NCBI RefSeq assembly: GCF_000003605.2
Contig: NW_003150839.1
Location: forward strand, 1 to 64,000
Source: Saccoglossus kowalevskii
Taxonomy: Eukaryota > Hemichordata > Enteropneusta > Harrimaniidae
Direction of reading: 5' to 3'
DNA: 64,000 nt
The translations under genes were made by a program, and so were the position numbers. Positions 1 to 10,450 of the stretch are shown piece after piece. Under the pieces are notes generated by a model. It did not search any database and was not told where the DNA came from. It saw only the letters and a program-made list of their open reading frames with translations. The stretch's first letter is position 1; each line of letters opens with the position of its first letter.

Positions 1-298
1 TCATCATGACTGGTTTGTTCATCGAAGATGGGAAATTAGCTGTAGGAGTTGCCCAAATGAAATTCGAACTCATGGCCCCCGCTATAACCACAGATCTACG
101 GAGGCGGCTTGTAGCCTTGAAGATACCGTGTAGGAGTTGCCCCTAAGAAATTCGAAGTAATGGCTTCTGTCTTAACCACAGAGCTAAGGAGGCAGCTTGC
201 ATTGCAAATTGAGTCATATCAATGCGCCTGTCTTGATAAGTTTGAGTTACACACTCATTACACATAAACATGCAACATTGACTGGTATGTCAAACATT
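1..298. repeat. partial first unit (half with the tRNA relics)
   Basis: The window opens inside a unit. A psi-B relic lies at about 49-104 and a psi-C relic follows at about 138-193. The terminator of the first full tRNA comes next. No intact tRNA is present in this stretch. Confidence 0.85.
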
Positions 299-317
299 AA
301 AAATTCTCTCTAGTGGA

Positions 318-390
318 AGCCCCCTATGAGATTCGAACTCACGACCCCTGGTTTACAAGACCAGTGCTCTAACCACTGAGCTAAGGAGGC
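318..390 (-). tRNA. trnT-UGU: tRNA-Thr(UGU)
   Basis: Delivers threonine to ACA/ACG-type codons in cytosolic translation. Reading the minus strand, a 7-bp acceptor stem (GCCUCCU with AGGGGGC, one U4-G69 wobble) is followed by UA, D stem GCUC/GAGC, anticodon stem CUGGU/ACCAG with loop CUUGUAA, variable loop GGGUC, T stem and loop UUCGAAU, and discriminator U73. Anticodon UGU is at 355-357. The A box (TAGCTCAGTGG) and B box (GTTCGAATC) are good Pol III internal promoters. There is no intron and no encoded CCA. The terminator T5 is at 299-303, leaving a 14-base trailer. This copy differs from the consensus only by A49 to G, giving a G-U pair in the T stem. Base numbers here and below are linear positions in the 73-base gene. 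Confidence 0.95.
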
Positions 391-880
391 TAGTTGGACT
401 CTTCAACATTCGTACGAAATTAAAATGAGTCACATTAATATGCTTGTATTGAGTGGTTTCAGTGGTTTTCAGACCGCAATTAACTGTTGGAGTTGCCTCA
501 ATGAAAGTGAGAAATTGAGTTGAGTCAAAAAATTCGCTTGTCTTGATTGGATTCAGTAACTCACTCATCGCCCATAAACATACAACATTGACTGGTTTGT
601 TCATCCAAGATGGAAAATTAGCTGTAGGAGTTGCCCTTATGAAATTCGAACTCATGGCCCCGCTATAACCACGGAGCTAAGGAGGCGGCTTGCAGCCTTG
701 AAGATACCGTGCAGGAGTTGCCCATAAGAATTTCGAAGTAATGGCTTCTGTTTTAACCACAGAGCTAAGAGGCGGCTTGCATTGCAAATTGACTCATATC
801 AATGCGCCTGTCTTGATAAGTTTGAGTTACACACTCATTAAACATAAACATGTCAAACATTTAAAATTCTCTCTAGTGGA

Positions 881-953
881 AGCCCCCTATGAGATTCGAA
901 CTCATGACCCCTGGTTTACAAGACCAGTGCTCTAACCACTGAGCTAAGGAGGC
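881..953 (-). tRNA. trnT-UGU: tRNA-Thr(UGU), consensus copy
   Basis: Exact consensus. The 3' flank is altered: 17 bases between two CATG-like points are lost and the terminator is T4 instead of T5. Confidence 0.95.
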
Positions 954-1373
954 TAGTTGAACTCTTCAACATTCGTACGAAATTAAAATGAGTCACATTA
1001 ATATGCTTGTATTGATTGGTTTCAGTGGTTTTCAGACCGCAATTAACTGTAGGAGTTGCCTCAATGAAAGTGCGAAATTGAGTTGAGTCAAAAATTCGCT
1101 TGTCTTGATTGGTTTCAGTAACTCACTCATCGCCCATAAACATATAACATTGACTGGTTTGTTCATCCAAGATGGGAAATTAGCTGTAGGAGTTGCCCCT
1201 AAGAAATTCGAAGTAATGGCTTCTGTCTTAACCACAGAGCTAAGGAGGCGGCTTGCATTGCAAATTGACTCATATCAATGCGCCTGTCTTGATAAGTTTG
1301 AGTTACACACTCATTACACATAAACATGCAACATTGACTGGTATGTCAAACTTTAAAAATTCTCTCTAGTGGA

Positions 1374-1446
1374 AGCCCCCTATGAGATTCGTACTCATGA
1401 CCCCTGGTTTACAAGACCAGTGCTCTAACCACTGAGCTAAGGAGGC
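1374..1446 (-). tRNA. trnT-UGU: tRNA-Thr(UGU), T-loop variant
   Basis: U55 is changed to A, hitting the B box and the normally invariant pseudouridine site, so promoter strength and folding may suffer. This unit lies after an 88-bp loss that fused psi-B to psi-C. Confidence 0.8.
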
Positions 1447-1955
1447 TAGTTGGACTCTTCAACATTCGTACGAAATTAAAATGAGTCACATTAATATGCT
1501 TGTATTCAGTGGTTTCAGTGGTTTTCAGACCGCAATTAACTGTAGGAGTTGCCTCAATGAAAGTGAGAAATTGAGTTGAGTCAAAAAATTCGCTTGTCTT
1601 GATTGGTTTCAGTAACTCACTCATCGCCCATAAACATACAACATTGACTGGTTTGTTCATCCAAGATGGGAAATTAGCTGTAGGAGTTGCCCTTATGAAA
1701 TTCGAACTCATGGCCCCCGCTATAACCACAGAGCTACGGAGGCGGCTTGTAGCCTTGAAGATACCGTGTAGGAGTTGCCCCTAAGAAATTCGAAGTAATG
1801 GCTTCTGTCTTAACCACAGAGCTAAGGAGGCGGCTTGCATTGCAAATTGAGTCATATCAATGCGCCTGTCTTGATAAGTTTGAGTTACACACTCATTACA
1901 CATAAACATGCAACATTGACTGGTATGTCAAACATTAAAAATTCTCTCTAGTGGA

Positions 1956-2029
1956 AGCCCCCTATGAGATTCAAACTCATGACCCCCTGGTTTACAAGAC
2001 GAGTGCTCTAACCACTGAGCTAAGGAGGC
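1956..2029 (-). tRNA. trnT-UGU: tRNA-Thr(UGU), damaged copy
   Basis: 74 bases: one extra G in the variable loop, C56 to U in the B box, and G29 to C giving a C-C mismatch in the middle of the anticodon stem. Possibly a pseudogene. Confidence 0.65.
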
Positions 2030-2537
2030 TAGTTGGACTCTTCAACAGTCGTACGAAATTAAAATGAGTCACATTAATATGCTTGTATTGAGTGGTTTCA
2101 GTGGTTTTCAGACCGCAATTAACTGTAGGAGTTGCCTCAATGAAAGTGAGAAATTGAGTTGAGTCAAAAAATTCGCTTGTCTTGATTGGTTTCAGTAACT
2201 CACTCATCGCCCATAAACATACAACATTGACTGGTTTGTTCATCCAAGATGGAAAATTAGCTGTAGGAGTTGCCCTTATGACATTCGAACTCATGGCCCC
2301 GATATAACCACGGAGCTAAGGAGGCGGCTTGCAGCCTTGAAGATACCGTGCAGGAGTTGCCCCTAAGAAATTCGAAGTAATGGCTTCTGTTTTAACCACA
2401 GAGCTAAGGAGGCGGCTTGCATTGCAAATTGAGTCATATCAATGCGCCTGTCTTGATAAGTTTGAGTTACACACTCATTACACATAAACATGCAACATTG
2501 ACTGGTATGTCAAACATTAACAATTCTCTCTATTGGA

Positions 2538-2610
2538 AGCCCCCTATGAGATTGGAAATCATGACCCCTGGTTTACAAGACCAGTGCTCTAACCACTGAG
2601 CTAAGGAGGC
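2538..2610 (-). tRNA. trnT-UGU: tRNA-Thr(UGU), damaged T arm
   Basis: G57 to C and G53 to U destroy the B box and the T-stem closing pair. The downstream T-run is interrupted (AATTGTTAA). Probably not expressed well. Confidence 0.65.
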
Positions 2611-3118
2611 TAGTTGGACTCTTCAACAGTCGTACGAAATTAAAATGAGTCACATTAATATGCTTGTATTCAGTGGTTTCAGTGGTTTTCAGACTGCAAT
2701 TAACTGTAGGAGTTGCCTCAATGAAAGTGAGAAATTAAGTTGAGTCAAAAAATTCGCTTGTCTTGATTGGTTTCAGTAACTCACTCATCGCCCATAAACA
2801 TACAACATTGACTGGTTTGTTCATCCAAGATGGGAAATTAGCTGTAGGAGTTGCCCTTATGAAATTCGATATCATGGCCCCGCTATAACCACAGAGCTAA
2901 GGAGGCGGCTTGTAGCCTTGAAGATACCGTGTAGGAGTTGCCCCTATGAAATTCGAAGTAATGGCTTCTGTCTTAACCACAGAGCTAAGGAGGCGGGTTG
3001 CATTGCAAATTGAGTCATATCAATGCGCCTGTCTTGATAAGTTTGAGTTACACACTCATTACACATAAACATGCAACATTGACTGGTATGTCAAACATTA
3101 AAAATTCTCTCTTGTGGA

Positions 3119-3191
3119 AGCCCCCTATGAGATTCGAACTCATGACCCCTGGTTTACAATACCAGTGCTCTAACCACTGAGCTAAGGAGGC
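3119..3191 (-). tRNA. trnT-UGU: tRNA-Thr(UGU)
   Basis: One change, C32 to A at the first base of the anticodon loop; the anticodon is unchanged. Confidence 0.88.
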
Positions 3192-3698
3192 TAGTTGGAC
3201 TCTTTAACATTCGTACGAAATTAAAATGAGTCACATTAATATGCTTGTATTGAGTGGTTTCAGTGGTTTTCAGACCGCAATTAACTGTAGGAGTTGCCTC
3301 AATGAAAGTGAGAAATTGAGTTGAGTCAAACAATTCGCTTGTCTTGATTGGTTTCAGTAACTCACTCATCGCCCATAAACATACAACATTGACTGGTTTG
3401 TTAATCCAAGATGGAAAATTAGCTGTAGGAGTTGCCCTTATGAAATTCGAACTAATGGCCCCGCTATAACCGCGGAGCTAAGGAGGCGGCTTGCAGCCTT
3501 GAAGATACCGTGTAGGAGTTGCCCCTATGAAATTCGAAGTAATGGCTTCTGATTTAACCACAGAGCTAATGAGGCGGCTTGATTGCAAATTGAGTCATAT
3601 CAATGCGCCTGTCTTGATAAGTTTCAGCTCCACACTCATTACACATAAACATGCAACATTGACTGGTATGTCAAACATTAAAAATTCTCTCTTGTGGA

Positions 3699-3771
3699 AG
3701 ACCCCTATGAGATTCGAACTCATGACCCCTGGTTTACAAGACCAGTGCTCTAACCACTGAGCTAAGGAGGC
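3699..3771 (-). tRNA. trnT-UGU: tRNA-Thr(UGU)
   Basis: One change, G71 to U, which breaks the C2-G71 acceptor pair. That pair matters for many ThrRS enzymes, so charging may be reduced. Confidence 0.83.
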
Positions 3772-4279
3772 TAGTTGGACTCTTCAACATTCGTACGAAA
3801 TTAAAATGAGTCACATTAATATGCTTGTATTGAGTGGTTTCAGTGGTTTTCAGACCGCAATTAACTGTAGGAGTTGCCTCAATGAAAGTGAGAAATTGAG
3901 TTGAGTCAAAAAATTCGCTTGTCTTGATTGGTTTCAGTAACTCACTCATCGACCATAAACATACAACATTGACTGGTTTGTTCATCCAAGATGGAAAATT
4001 AGCTGTAGGAGTTGCCCTTATGAAATTCGAACTCATGGCCCCGCTATAACCACGGAGCTAAGGAGACGGCTTGTAGCCTTGAAGATACCGTGTAGGAGTT
4101 GCCCCTAAGAAATTCGAAGTAATGGCTTCTGTCTTAACCACAGAGCTAAGGAGGCGGCTTGCATTGCAAATTGAGTCATATCAATGCGCCTGTCTTGATA
4201 AATTTGAGTTACACACTCATTACACATAAACATGCAACATTGACTGGTATGTCAAACATTAAAAATTCTCTCTTGTGGA

Positions 4280-4352
4280 AGCCCCCTATTAGATTCGAAC
4301 TCATGACCCCTGGTTTACAAGACCAGTGCTCGAACCACTGAGCTAAAGAGGC
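4280..4352 (-). tRNA. trnT-UGU: tRNA-Thr(UGU)
   Basis: Three changes: C63 to A (G51-A63 mismatch), A21 to C in the D loop, and C6 to U (U-G wobble). Confidence 0.75.
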
Positions 4353-4861
4353 TAGTTGGACTCTTCAACATTCGTACGAAATTAAAATGAGTCACATTAA
4401 TATGCTTGTATTGAGTGGTTTCAGTGGTTTTCAGACCGCAGTTAACTGTAGGAGTTGCCTCAATGAAATTGAGAAATTGAGTTGAGTTAAAAAAATCGCT
4501 TGTCTTGATTGGTTTCAGTAACTCACTCATCGCCCATAAACATACAACATTGACTGGTTTGTTCATCGAAGATGGGAAATTAGCTGTAGGAGTTGCCCAA
4601 ATGAAATTCGAACTCATGGCCCCCGCTATAACCACAGAGCTACGGAGGCGGCTTGTAGCCTTGAAGATACCGTGTAGGAGTTGCCCCTAAGAAATTCGAA
4701 GTAATGGCTTCTGTCTTAACCACAGAGCTAAGGAGGCGGCTTGCATTGCAAATTGAGTCATATCAATGCGCCTGTCTTGATAAGTTTGAGTTACACACTC
4801 ATTACACATAAACATGCAACATTGACTGGTATGTCACACATTAAAAATTCTCTCTAGTGAA

Positions 4862-4916
4862 AGCCCCCTATGAGATTCGAACCAGACCAGTGCTCTAACC
4901 ACTGAGCTAAGGAATC
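4862..4916 (-). pseudogene. tRNA-Thr pseudogene, 18-base deletion
   Basis: The sequence joins the T loop directly to the anticodon 5' stem, so the T stem 5' side, variable loop, anticodon 3' stem and anticodon are gone. The 5' acceptor is also changed (GGAATC on the + strand). Its 3' flank has GTGAAAGC where normal copies have GTGGAAGC, a mark shared with 17318, 30021 and 31747. Confidence 0.9.
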
Positions 4917-5424
4917 TAGTTGGACTCTTCAACATTCGTACGAAATTAAAATGAGTCACATTAATATGCTTGTATTGAGTGGTTTCAGTGGTTTTCAGAC
5001 CGCAATTAACTGTTGGAGTTGCATCAATGAAAGTGAGAAATTGAGTTGAGTCAAAAAATTTGCTTGTCTTGATTGGTTTCAGTAACTCACTCATCGCCCA
5101 TAAACATACAACATTGACTGGTTTGTTCATCCAATATGGAAAATTAGCTGCAGGAGTTGCCCTTATGAAATCCGAACTCATGGCCCCGCTATAACCACTG
5201 AGCTAAGGAGGCAGCTTGTAGCCTTGAAGATACCGTGTAGGAGTTGCCCCTAAGAATTTCGAAGTAATGGCTTCTGTTTTAACCACAGAGCTAAGGAGGC
5301 GGCTTGCATTGCAAATTGACTCATATCAATGCGCCTGTCTTGATAAGTTTGAGTTACACACTCATTACACATAAACATGCAACATTGACTGGTATGTCAA
5401 ACATTAAAAATTCTCTCTAGTGGA

Positions 5425-5497
5425 AGCCCCCTATGAGATTCGAACTCATGACCCCTGGTTTACAAGACCAGTGCTCTAACCACTGAGCTAAGGAGGC
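5425..5497 (-). tRNA. trnT-UGU: tRNA-Thr(UGU), consensus copy
   Basis: Exact consensus with an intact T5 terminator. Confidence 0.95.
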
Positions 5498-6005
5498 TAG
5501 TTGAACTCTTCAACATTCGTACGAAATTAAAATGAGTCACATTAATATGCTTGTATTGAGTGGTTTCAGTGGTTTTCAGACCGCAATTAACTGTAGGAGT
5601 TGCCTCAATGAAAGTGCGAAATTGAGTTGAGTCAAAAATTCGCTTATCTTGATTGGTTTCAGTAACTCACTCATCGCCCATAAACATATAACATTGACTG
5701 GTTTGTTCATCCAAGATGGGAAATTAGCTGTAGGAGTTGCCCTTATGAAATTCGAACTCATGGCCCCCGCTATAACCACAGAGCTACGGAGGCGGCTTGT
5801 AGCCTTGAAGATACCGTGTAGGAGTTGCCCCTAAGAAATTCGAAGTAATGGCTTCTGTCTTAACCACAGAGCTAAGGAGGCGGCTTGCATTGCAAATTAA
5901 GTCATATCAATGCGCCTGTCTTGATAAGTTTGAGTTACACACTCATTACACATAAACATGCAACATTGACTGGTATGTCAAACATTAAAAATTCTCTCTA
6001 GTGGA

Positions 6006-6078
6006 AGCCCCCTATGAGATTCGAACTCATGACCCCTGGTTTACAAGACCAGTGCTCTAACCACTGAGCTAAGGAGGC
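6006..6078 (-). tRNA. trnT-UGU: tRNA-Thr(UGU), consensus copy
   Basis: Exact consensus. The upstream palindrome is altered to TTCATACGAA, as at 38072. A cluster of one-base indels follows at about 6170-6350. Confidence 0.95.
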
Positions 6079-6581
6079 TAGTTGGACTCTTCGACATTCA
6101 TACGAAATTAAAATGAGTCACATTAATATGCTTGTATTGAGTGGTTTCAGTGGTTTTCAGACCGCAGTTAACTGTAGAGTTGCCTCAATGAAATTGAGAA
6201 ATTGAGTTGAGTTAAAAAATCGCTTGTCTTGATTGGTTTCAGTAACTCACTCATCGCCCATAACATACACATTGACTGGTTTGTTCATCGAGATGGGAAA
6301 TTAGCTGTAGAGTTGCTCAAATGAAATTCGAACTCATGGCCCCGCTATAAACCACAGAGCTAAGGAGGCGGCTTGTAGCCTTAAAGATACCGTGTAGGAG
6401 TTGCCCCTAAGGAATTCGAAGTAATGGCTTCTGTCTTAACCACAGAGCTAAGGAGGCGGCTTGCATTGCAAATTGAGTCATATCAATGCGCCTGTCTTGA
6501 TAAGTTTGAGTTACACACTCATTACACATAAACATGCAACATTGACTGGTATGTCAAACATTAAAAATTCTCTCTAGTGGA

Positions 6582-6654
6582 AGCCCCCTATGAGATTCGA
6601 ACTCATGACCCCTGGTTTACAAGACCAGTGCTCGAACCACTGAGCTAAGGAGGC
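6582..6654 (-). tRNA. trnT-UGU: tRNA-Thr(UGU)
   Basis: One change, A21 to C in the D loop. The adjacent psi-B of this unit is truncated near 6928-6935. Confidence 0.87.
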
Positions 6655-7147
6655 TAGTTGGACTCTTCAACATTCGTACGAAATTAAAATGAGTCACATT
6701 AATATGCTTGTATTGAGTGGTTTCAGTGGTTTTCAGACCGCAATTCACTGTAGGAGTTGCCTCAATGAAAGTGAGAAATTGAGTTGAGTAAAACAATTCG
6801 CTTGTCTTGATTGGTTTCAGTAACTCACTCATCGCCCATAAACATACAACATTGACTGGTTTGTTCATCCAAGATGGAAAATTAGCTGTAGGAGTTGCCC
6901 TTATGAAATTCGAACTCATGGCCCCGCTGTAATACGGCTTGTAGCCTTGAAGATACCGTGTAGGAGTTGCCCCTAAGAAATTCGAAGTAATGGCTTCTGT
7001 CTTAACCACAGAGCTAAGGAGGCGGCATGCATTGCAAATTGAGTCATATCAATGCGCCTGTCTTGATAAGTTTGAGTTACACACTCATTACACATAAACA
7101 TGCAACATTGACTGGTATGTCAAACATTAAAAATTCTCTCTAGTGGA

Positions 7148-7220
7148 AGCCTCCTATGAGATTCGAACTCATGACCCCTGGTTTACAAGACCAGTGCTCT
7201 AACCACTGAGCTAACGAGGC
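7148..7220 (-). tRNA. trnT-UGU: tRNA-Thr(UGU)
   Basis: G69 to A turns the U4-G69 wobble into U4-A69, but C6 to G makes a G-G clash with G67. The same pair of changes occurs at 60935. Confidence 0.8.
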
Positions 7221-7728
7221 TAGTTGGACTCTTCAACATTCGTACGAAATTAAAATGAGTCACATTAATATGCTTGTATTGAGTGGTTTCAGTGGTTTTC
7301 AGACCGCAATTAACTGTAGGAGTTGCCTCAATGAAAGTGAGAAATTGAGTTGAGTCAAAAAATTCGCTTGTCTTGATTGGTTTCAGTAACTCACTCATCG
7401 CCATAAATATACAACATTGACTGGTTTGTTCATCAAAGATGCAAAATTAGCTGTAGGAGTTGCCCTTATAAAATTCGAACTCATGGCCCCCGCTATAACT
7501 ACGGAGCTAAGGAGGCGGCTTGCAGCCTTGATGATACCGTGTAGGAGTTGCCCCTGAGAAATTCGAAGTCATGGCTTCTATCTTAACCACAGAGCTAAGG
7601 AGGCGGCTTGCATTGCAAATTGAGTCATATCAATGCGCCTGTCTGGATAAGTTTGACTTACACACTCATAACACATAAACATGCAACATTGACTGGTATG
7701 TCAAACATTAAAAATTCTCTCTAGTGGC

Positions 7729-7801
7729 AACCCCCTATGAGATTCGAACTCAAGACCCCTGGTTTACAAGACCAGTGCTCTAACCACTGAGCTTAGGAGG
7801 C
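7729..7801 (-). tRNA. trnT-UGU: tRNA-Thr(UGU), weakened copy
   Basis: C72 to U (G1-U72), A49 to U (U-U in the T stem) and U8 to A (loses the U8-A14 tertiary pair). Identical changes at 43841. Confidence 0.72.
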
Positions 7802-8309
7802 TAGTTGAACTCTTCAACATTCGTACGAAATTAAAATGATTCACATTAATATGCTTGTATTGAGTGGTTTCAGTGGTTTTCAGACCGCAATTAACTGAAG
7901 GAGTTGCCTCAATGAAAGTGAGAAATTGAGTTGAGTCAAAAAATTCGCTTGTCTTGATTGGTTTCAGTAACTCACTCATCGCCCATAAACATACAACATT
8001 GACTGGTTTGTTCATCCAAGATGGGAAATTAGCTGTAGGAGTTGCCCTTATGAAATTCGAACTCATGGCCCCGCTATAACCACAGAGCTACGGAGGCGGC
8101 TTGTAGCCTAGAAGATACCGTGTAGGAGTTGCCCCTAAGAAATTCGAAGTAATGGCTTCTGTCTTAACCACAGAGCTAAGGAGGCGGCTTGCATTGCAAA
8201 TTGAGTCATATCAATGCGCCTGTCTTGATAAGTTTGAGTTACACACTCATTACACATAAACATGCAACATTGACTGGTATGTCAAACATTAAAAAATCTC
8301 TCTAGTGGA

Positions 8310-8382
8310 AGCCCCCTATGAGATTCGAACTCATGACCCCTGGTTTACAAGACCAGTGCTCTAACCACTGAGCTAAGGAGGC
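8310..8382 (-). tRNA. trnT-UGU: tRNA-Thr(UGU), consensus copy
   Basis: Exact consensus; the terminator is T6, as at 63273. Confidence 0.95.
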
Positions 8383-8890
8383 TAGTTGGACTCTTCAACA
8401 TTCGTACGAAATTAAAATGAGTCACATTAATATGCTTGTATTGAGTGGTTTCAGTGGTTTTCAGACCGCAATTAACTGTTGGAGTTGTCTCAATGAAAGT
8501 GAGAAATTGAGTTGAGTCAAAAAATTCGCTTGTCTTGATTGGTTTCAGTAACTCACTCATCGCCCATAAACATACAACATTGACTGGTTTGTTCATCCAA
8601 GATGGAAAATTAGCTGTAGGAGTTGCCCTTATGAAATTCGAACTCATGGCCCCGCTATAACCACGGAGCTAAGGAGGCAGCTTGTAGCCTTGAAGATACC
8701 GTGTAGGAGTTGCCCCTAAGAAATTCGAAGTAATGGCTTTTGTCTGAACCACAGAGCTAAGGAGGCGGCTTGCATTGCAAATTGACTCATATCAATGCGC
8801 CTGTCTTGATAAGTTTGAGTTACACACTCATTACACATAAACATGCAACATTGACTGGTATGTCAAACATTAAAAATTCTCTCTAGTGGA

Positions 8891-8963
8891 AGCCCCCTAT
8901 GAGATTCGAACTCATGACCCCTGGTTTACAAGACCAGTGCTCTAACCACTGAGCTAAGGAGGC
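8891..8963 (-). tRNA. trnT-UGU: tRNA-Thr(UGU), consensus copy
   Basis: Exact consensus. The 5' flank lacks three bases (GACTCTAATATTCG), a mark shared with 39236 and 40963. Confidence 0.95.
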
Positions 8964-9468
8964 TATTTGGACTCTAATATTCGTACGAAATTAAAATGAG
9001 TCACATTAATATGCTTGTATTGAGTGGTTTCAGTGGTTTTCAGACCGCAATTAACTGGAGTTGCCTCAATGAAAGTGAGAAATTGAGTTGAGTCAAAAAA
9101 TTCGCTTGTCTTGATTGGTTTCAGTAACTCACTCATAGCCCATAAACATACAACATTGACTGGTTTGTTCATCCAAGATGGAAAATTAGCTGTAGGAGTT
9201 GCCCTTATGAAATTCGAACTCATGGCCCCCCGCTATAACCACGGAGCTAAGGAGGCGGCTTGTAGCCTTGAAGATACCGTGTAGGAGTTGCCCCTAAGAA
9301 ATTCGAAGTAATGGCTTCTGTCTTAACCACAGAGCTAAGGAGGCGGCTTGCATTGCAAATTGAGTCATATCAATGCGCCTGTCCTGATAAGTTTGAGTTA
9401 CACACTCATTACACATAAACATGCAACATTGACTGGTATGTCAAACATTAAAAATTCTCTCTGGTGGA

Positions 9469-9541
9469 AGACCCCTATGAGATTCAAACTCATGACCCCT
9501 GATTTACAAGACCAGTGCTCTAACCACTGAGCTAAGGAGGC
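9469..9541 (-). tRNA. trnT-UGU: tRNA-Thr(UGU), weakened copy
   Basis: G71 to U, C56 to U (B box) and C40 to U (G-U in the anticodon stem). The same haplotype is at 28859. Confidence 0.72.
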
Positions 9542-10030
9542 TAGTTGGACTCTTCAACAGTCGTACGAAATTAAAATGAGTCACATTAATATGCTTGTAT
9601 TGAGTGGTTTCAGTGGTTTTCAGACCGCAATTAACTGTTGGAGTTGCCTCAATGAAAGTGAGAAATTGAGTTGAGTAAAAAAAATCGCTTGTCTTGATTG
9701 GTTTCAGTAACTCACTCATCGCCCATAAACATACAACATTGACTGGTTTGTTCATCCAAGATGGAAAATTAGCTGTAGGAGTTGCCCTTATGAAATTCGA
9801 ACTCATGGCTCCGCTATAACCACGGAGCTAAGGAGGCAGCTTGTAGCCTTGAAGATACCGTGTAGGAGTTGCACCTAAGAAATTCGAAGTAGTGGCTTCT
9901 GTCTTAACCACAGAGCTATGGAGGCGGCTTGCATTGCAAATTGAGTCATATCAATGCGCCTGTCTTGATAAGTTTGAGTTACACACTCATTACACATAAA
10001 CATGCAACATTGACTGGTATGTCAAACATT

Positions 10031-10035
10031 AAAAA
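10031..10035 (-). terminator. Pol III T5 terminator (representative)
   Basis: Minus-strand TTTTT, 14 bases past the 3' end of the tRNA at 10050-10122. The same run at the same distance follows most copies in the window. Confidence 0.85.
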
Positions 10036-10049
10036 TTCTCTCTAGTGGA

Positions 10050-10122
10050 AGCCCCCTATGAGATTCGAACTCATGACCCCTGGTTTACAAGACCAGTGCT
10101 CTAACCACTGAGCTAAGGAGGC
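10050..10122 (-). tRNA. trnT-UGU: tRNA-Thr(UGU), consensus copy
   Basis: Exact consensus; chosen as the representative unit for the spacer elements listed below. Anticodon at 10087-10089. Confidence 0.95.
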
Positions 10123-10140
10123 TAGTTGGACTCTTCAACA

Positions 10141-10150
10141 TTCGTACGAA
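10141..10150. promoter_or_regulatory. 10-bp palindrome TTCGTACGAA upstream of the tRNA
   Basis: A perfect inverted repeat centred about 23 bases upstream of the tRNA 5' end, present in most units. Variants include AGTCGTACGA and TTCATACGAA. A role in Pol III initiation or protein binding is inference only. Confidence 0.4.
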
Positions 10151-10157
10151 ATTAAAA

Positions 10158-10164
10158 TGAGTCA
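10158..10164. promoter_or_regulatory. TGAGTCA motif 1 (AP-1-like)
   Basis: Matches the bZIP AP-1/Gcn4 core TGASTCA, 36 bases upstream of the tRNA. It recurs in most units; the 45-49 kb block often has GGGTCAC instead. Confidence 0.35.
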
Positions 10165-10252
10165 CATTAATATGCTTGTATTGAGTGGTTTCAGTGGTTT
10201 TCAGACCGCAATTAACTGTAGGAGTTGCCTCAATGAAAGTGAGAAATTGATT

Positions 10253-10259
10253 TGAGTCA
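10253..10259. promoter_or_regulatory. TGAGTCA motif 2 (AP-1-like)
   Basis: Second TGASTCA of the unit, next to an A-run (minus-strand T6). Lost in a few units where it reads GAGTAAAA or GAGTTAAA. Confidence 0.35.
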
Positions 10260-10345
10260 AAAAATTCGCTTGTCTTGATTGGTTTCAGTAACTCACTCAT
10301 CGCCCATAAACATACAACATTGACTGGTTTGTTCATCCAAGATGG

Positions 10346-10349
10346 AAAA
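10346..10349 (-). terminator. possible T4 terminator of the psi-B relic
   Basis: Minus-strand TTTT, 14 bases past the psi-B 3' end, the same trailer length as the real tRNA. In many units a G replaces one A, leaving only T3. Confidence 0.4.
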
Positions 10350-10363
10350 TTAGCTGTAGGAGT

Positions 10364-10418
10364 TGCCCTTATGAAATTCGAACTCATGGCCCCGCTATAA
10401 CCACGGAGCTAAGGAGGC
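10364..10418 (-). pseudogene. psi-B: tRNA-Thr relic lacking the anticodon arm (representative)
   Basis: 55 bases that align to the real gene at both ends: GCCTCCTTAGCTC at the 5' side and ATGAGTTCGAATTTCAT at the T arm. The 18 bases of the anticodon arm region are missing. The A-box-like (TAGCTCCGTGG) and B-box-like (GTTCGAATT) sequences and a foldable T stem remain; the 3' acceptor (AAGGGC) pairs only partly. Present in nearly every unit, in two classes (with GCTAAGGAGG or GCTACGGAGG, the latter with one extra C). It cannot act as a tRNA, but could still bind TFIIIC (inference). Confidence 0.8.
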
Positions 10419-10450
10419 GGCTTGCAGCCTTGAAGATACCGTGCAGGAGT

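Noticed and set aside
353-655. Recurrent ~100-aa minus-strand open frame between psi-B and the tRNA, repeated in most units
   Set aside because: Its start codon lies in the psi-B T arm and its stop is the UAA in the tRNA anticodon loop. The rest is spacer, interrupted or shifted in many units. Its conservation is explained by tandem homogenisation. No signal, domain or codon pattern supports a protein. A dN/dS test across units would settle it; a ratio near 1 is expected.
1599-1784. Recurrent ~60-aa plus-strand open frames over spacer and relics
   Set aside because: They overlap the relics antisense to the tRNA and vary in length and end point with single-base changes; no family recognised.
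3119-3191. Changes next to the anticodon (3119, 16737, 29440, 31166, 17882, 39815, 46721) as new anticodons
   Set aside because: They hit positions 32, 37 or 38; the three anticodon bases stay UGU. Only 56827 truly changes the anticodon.
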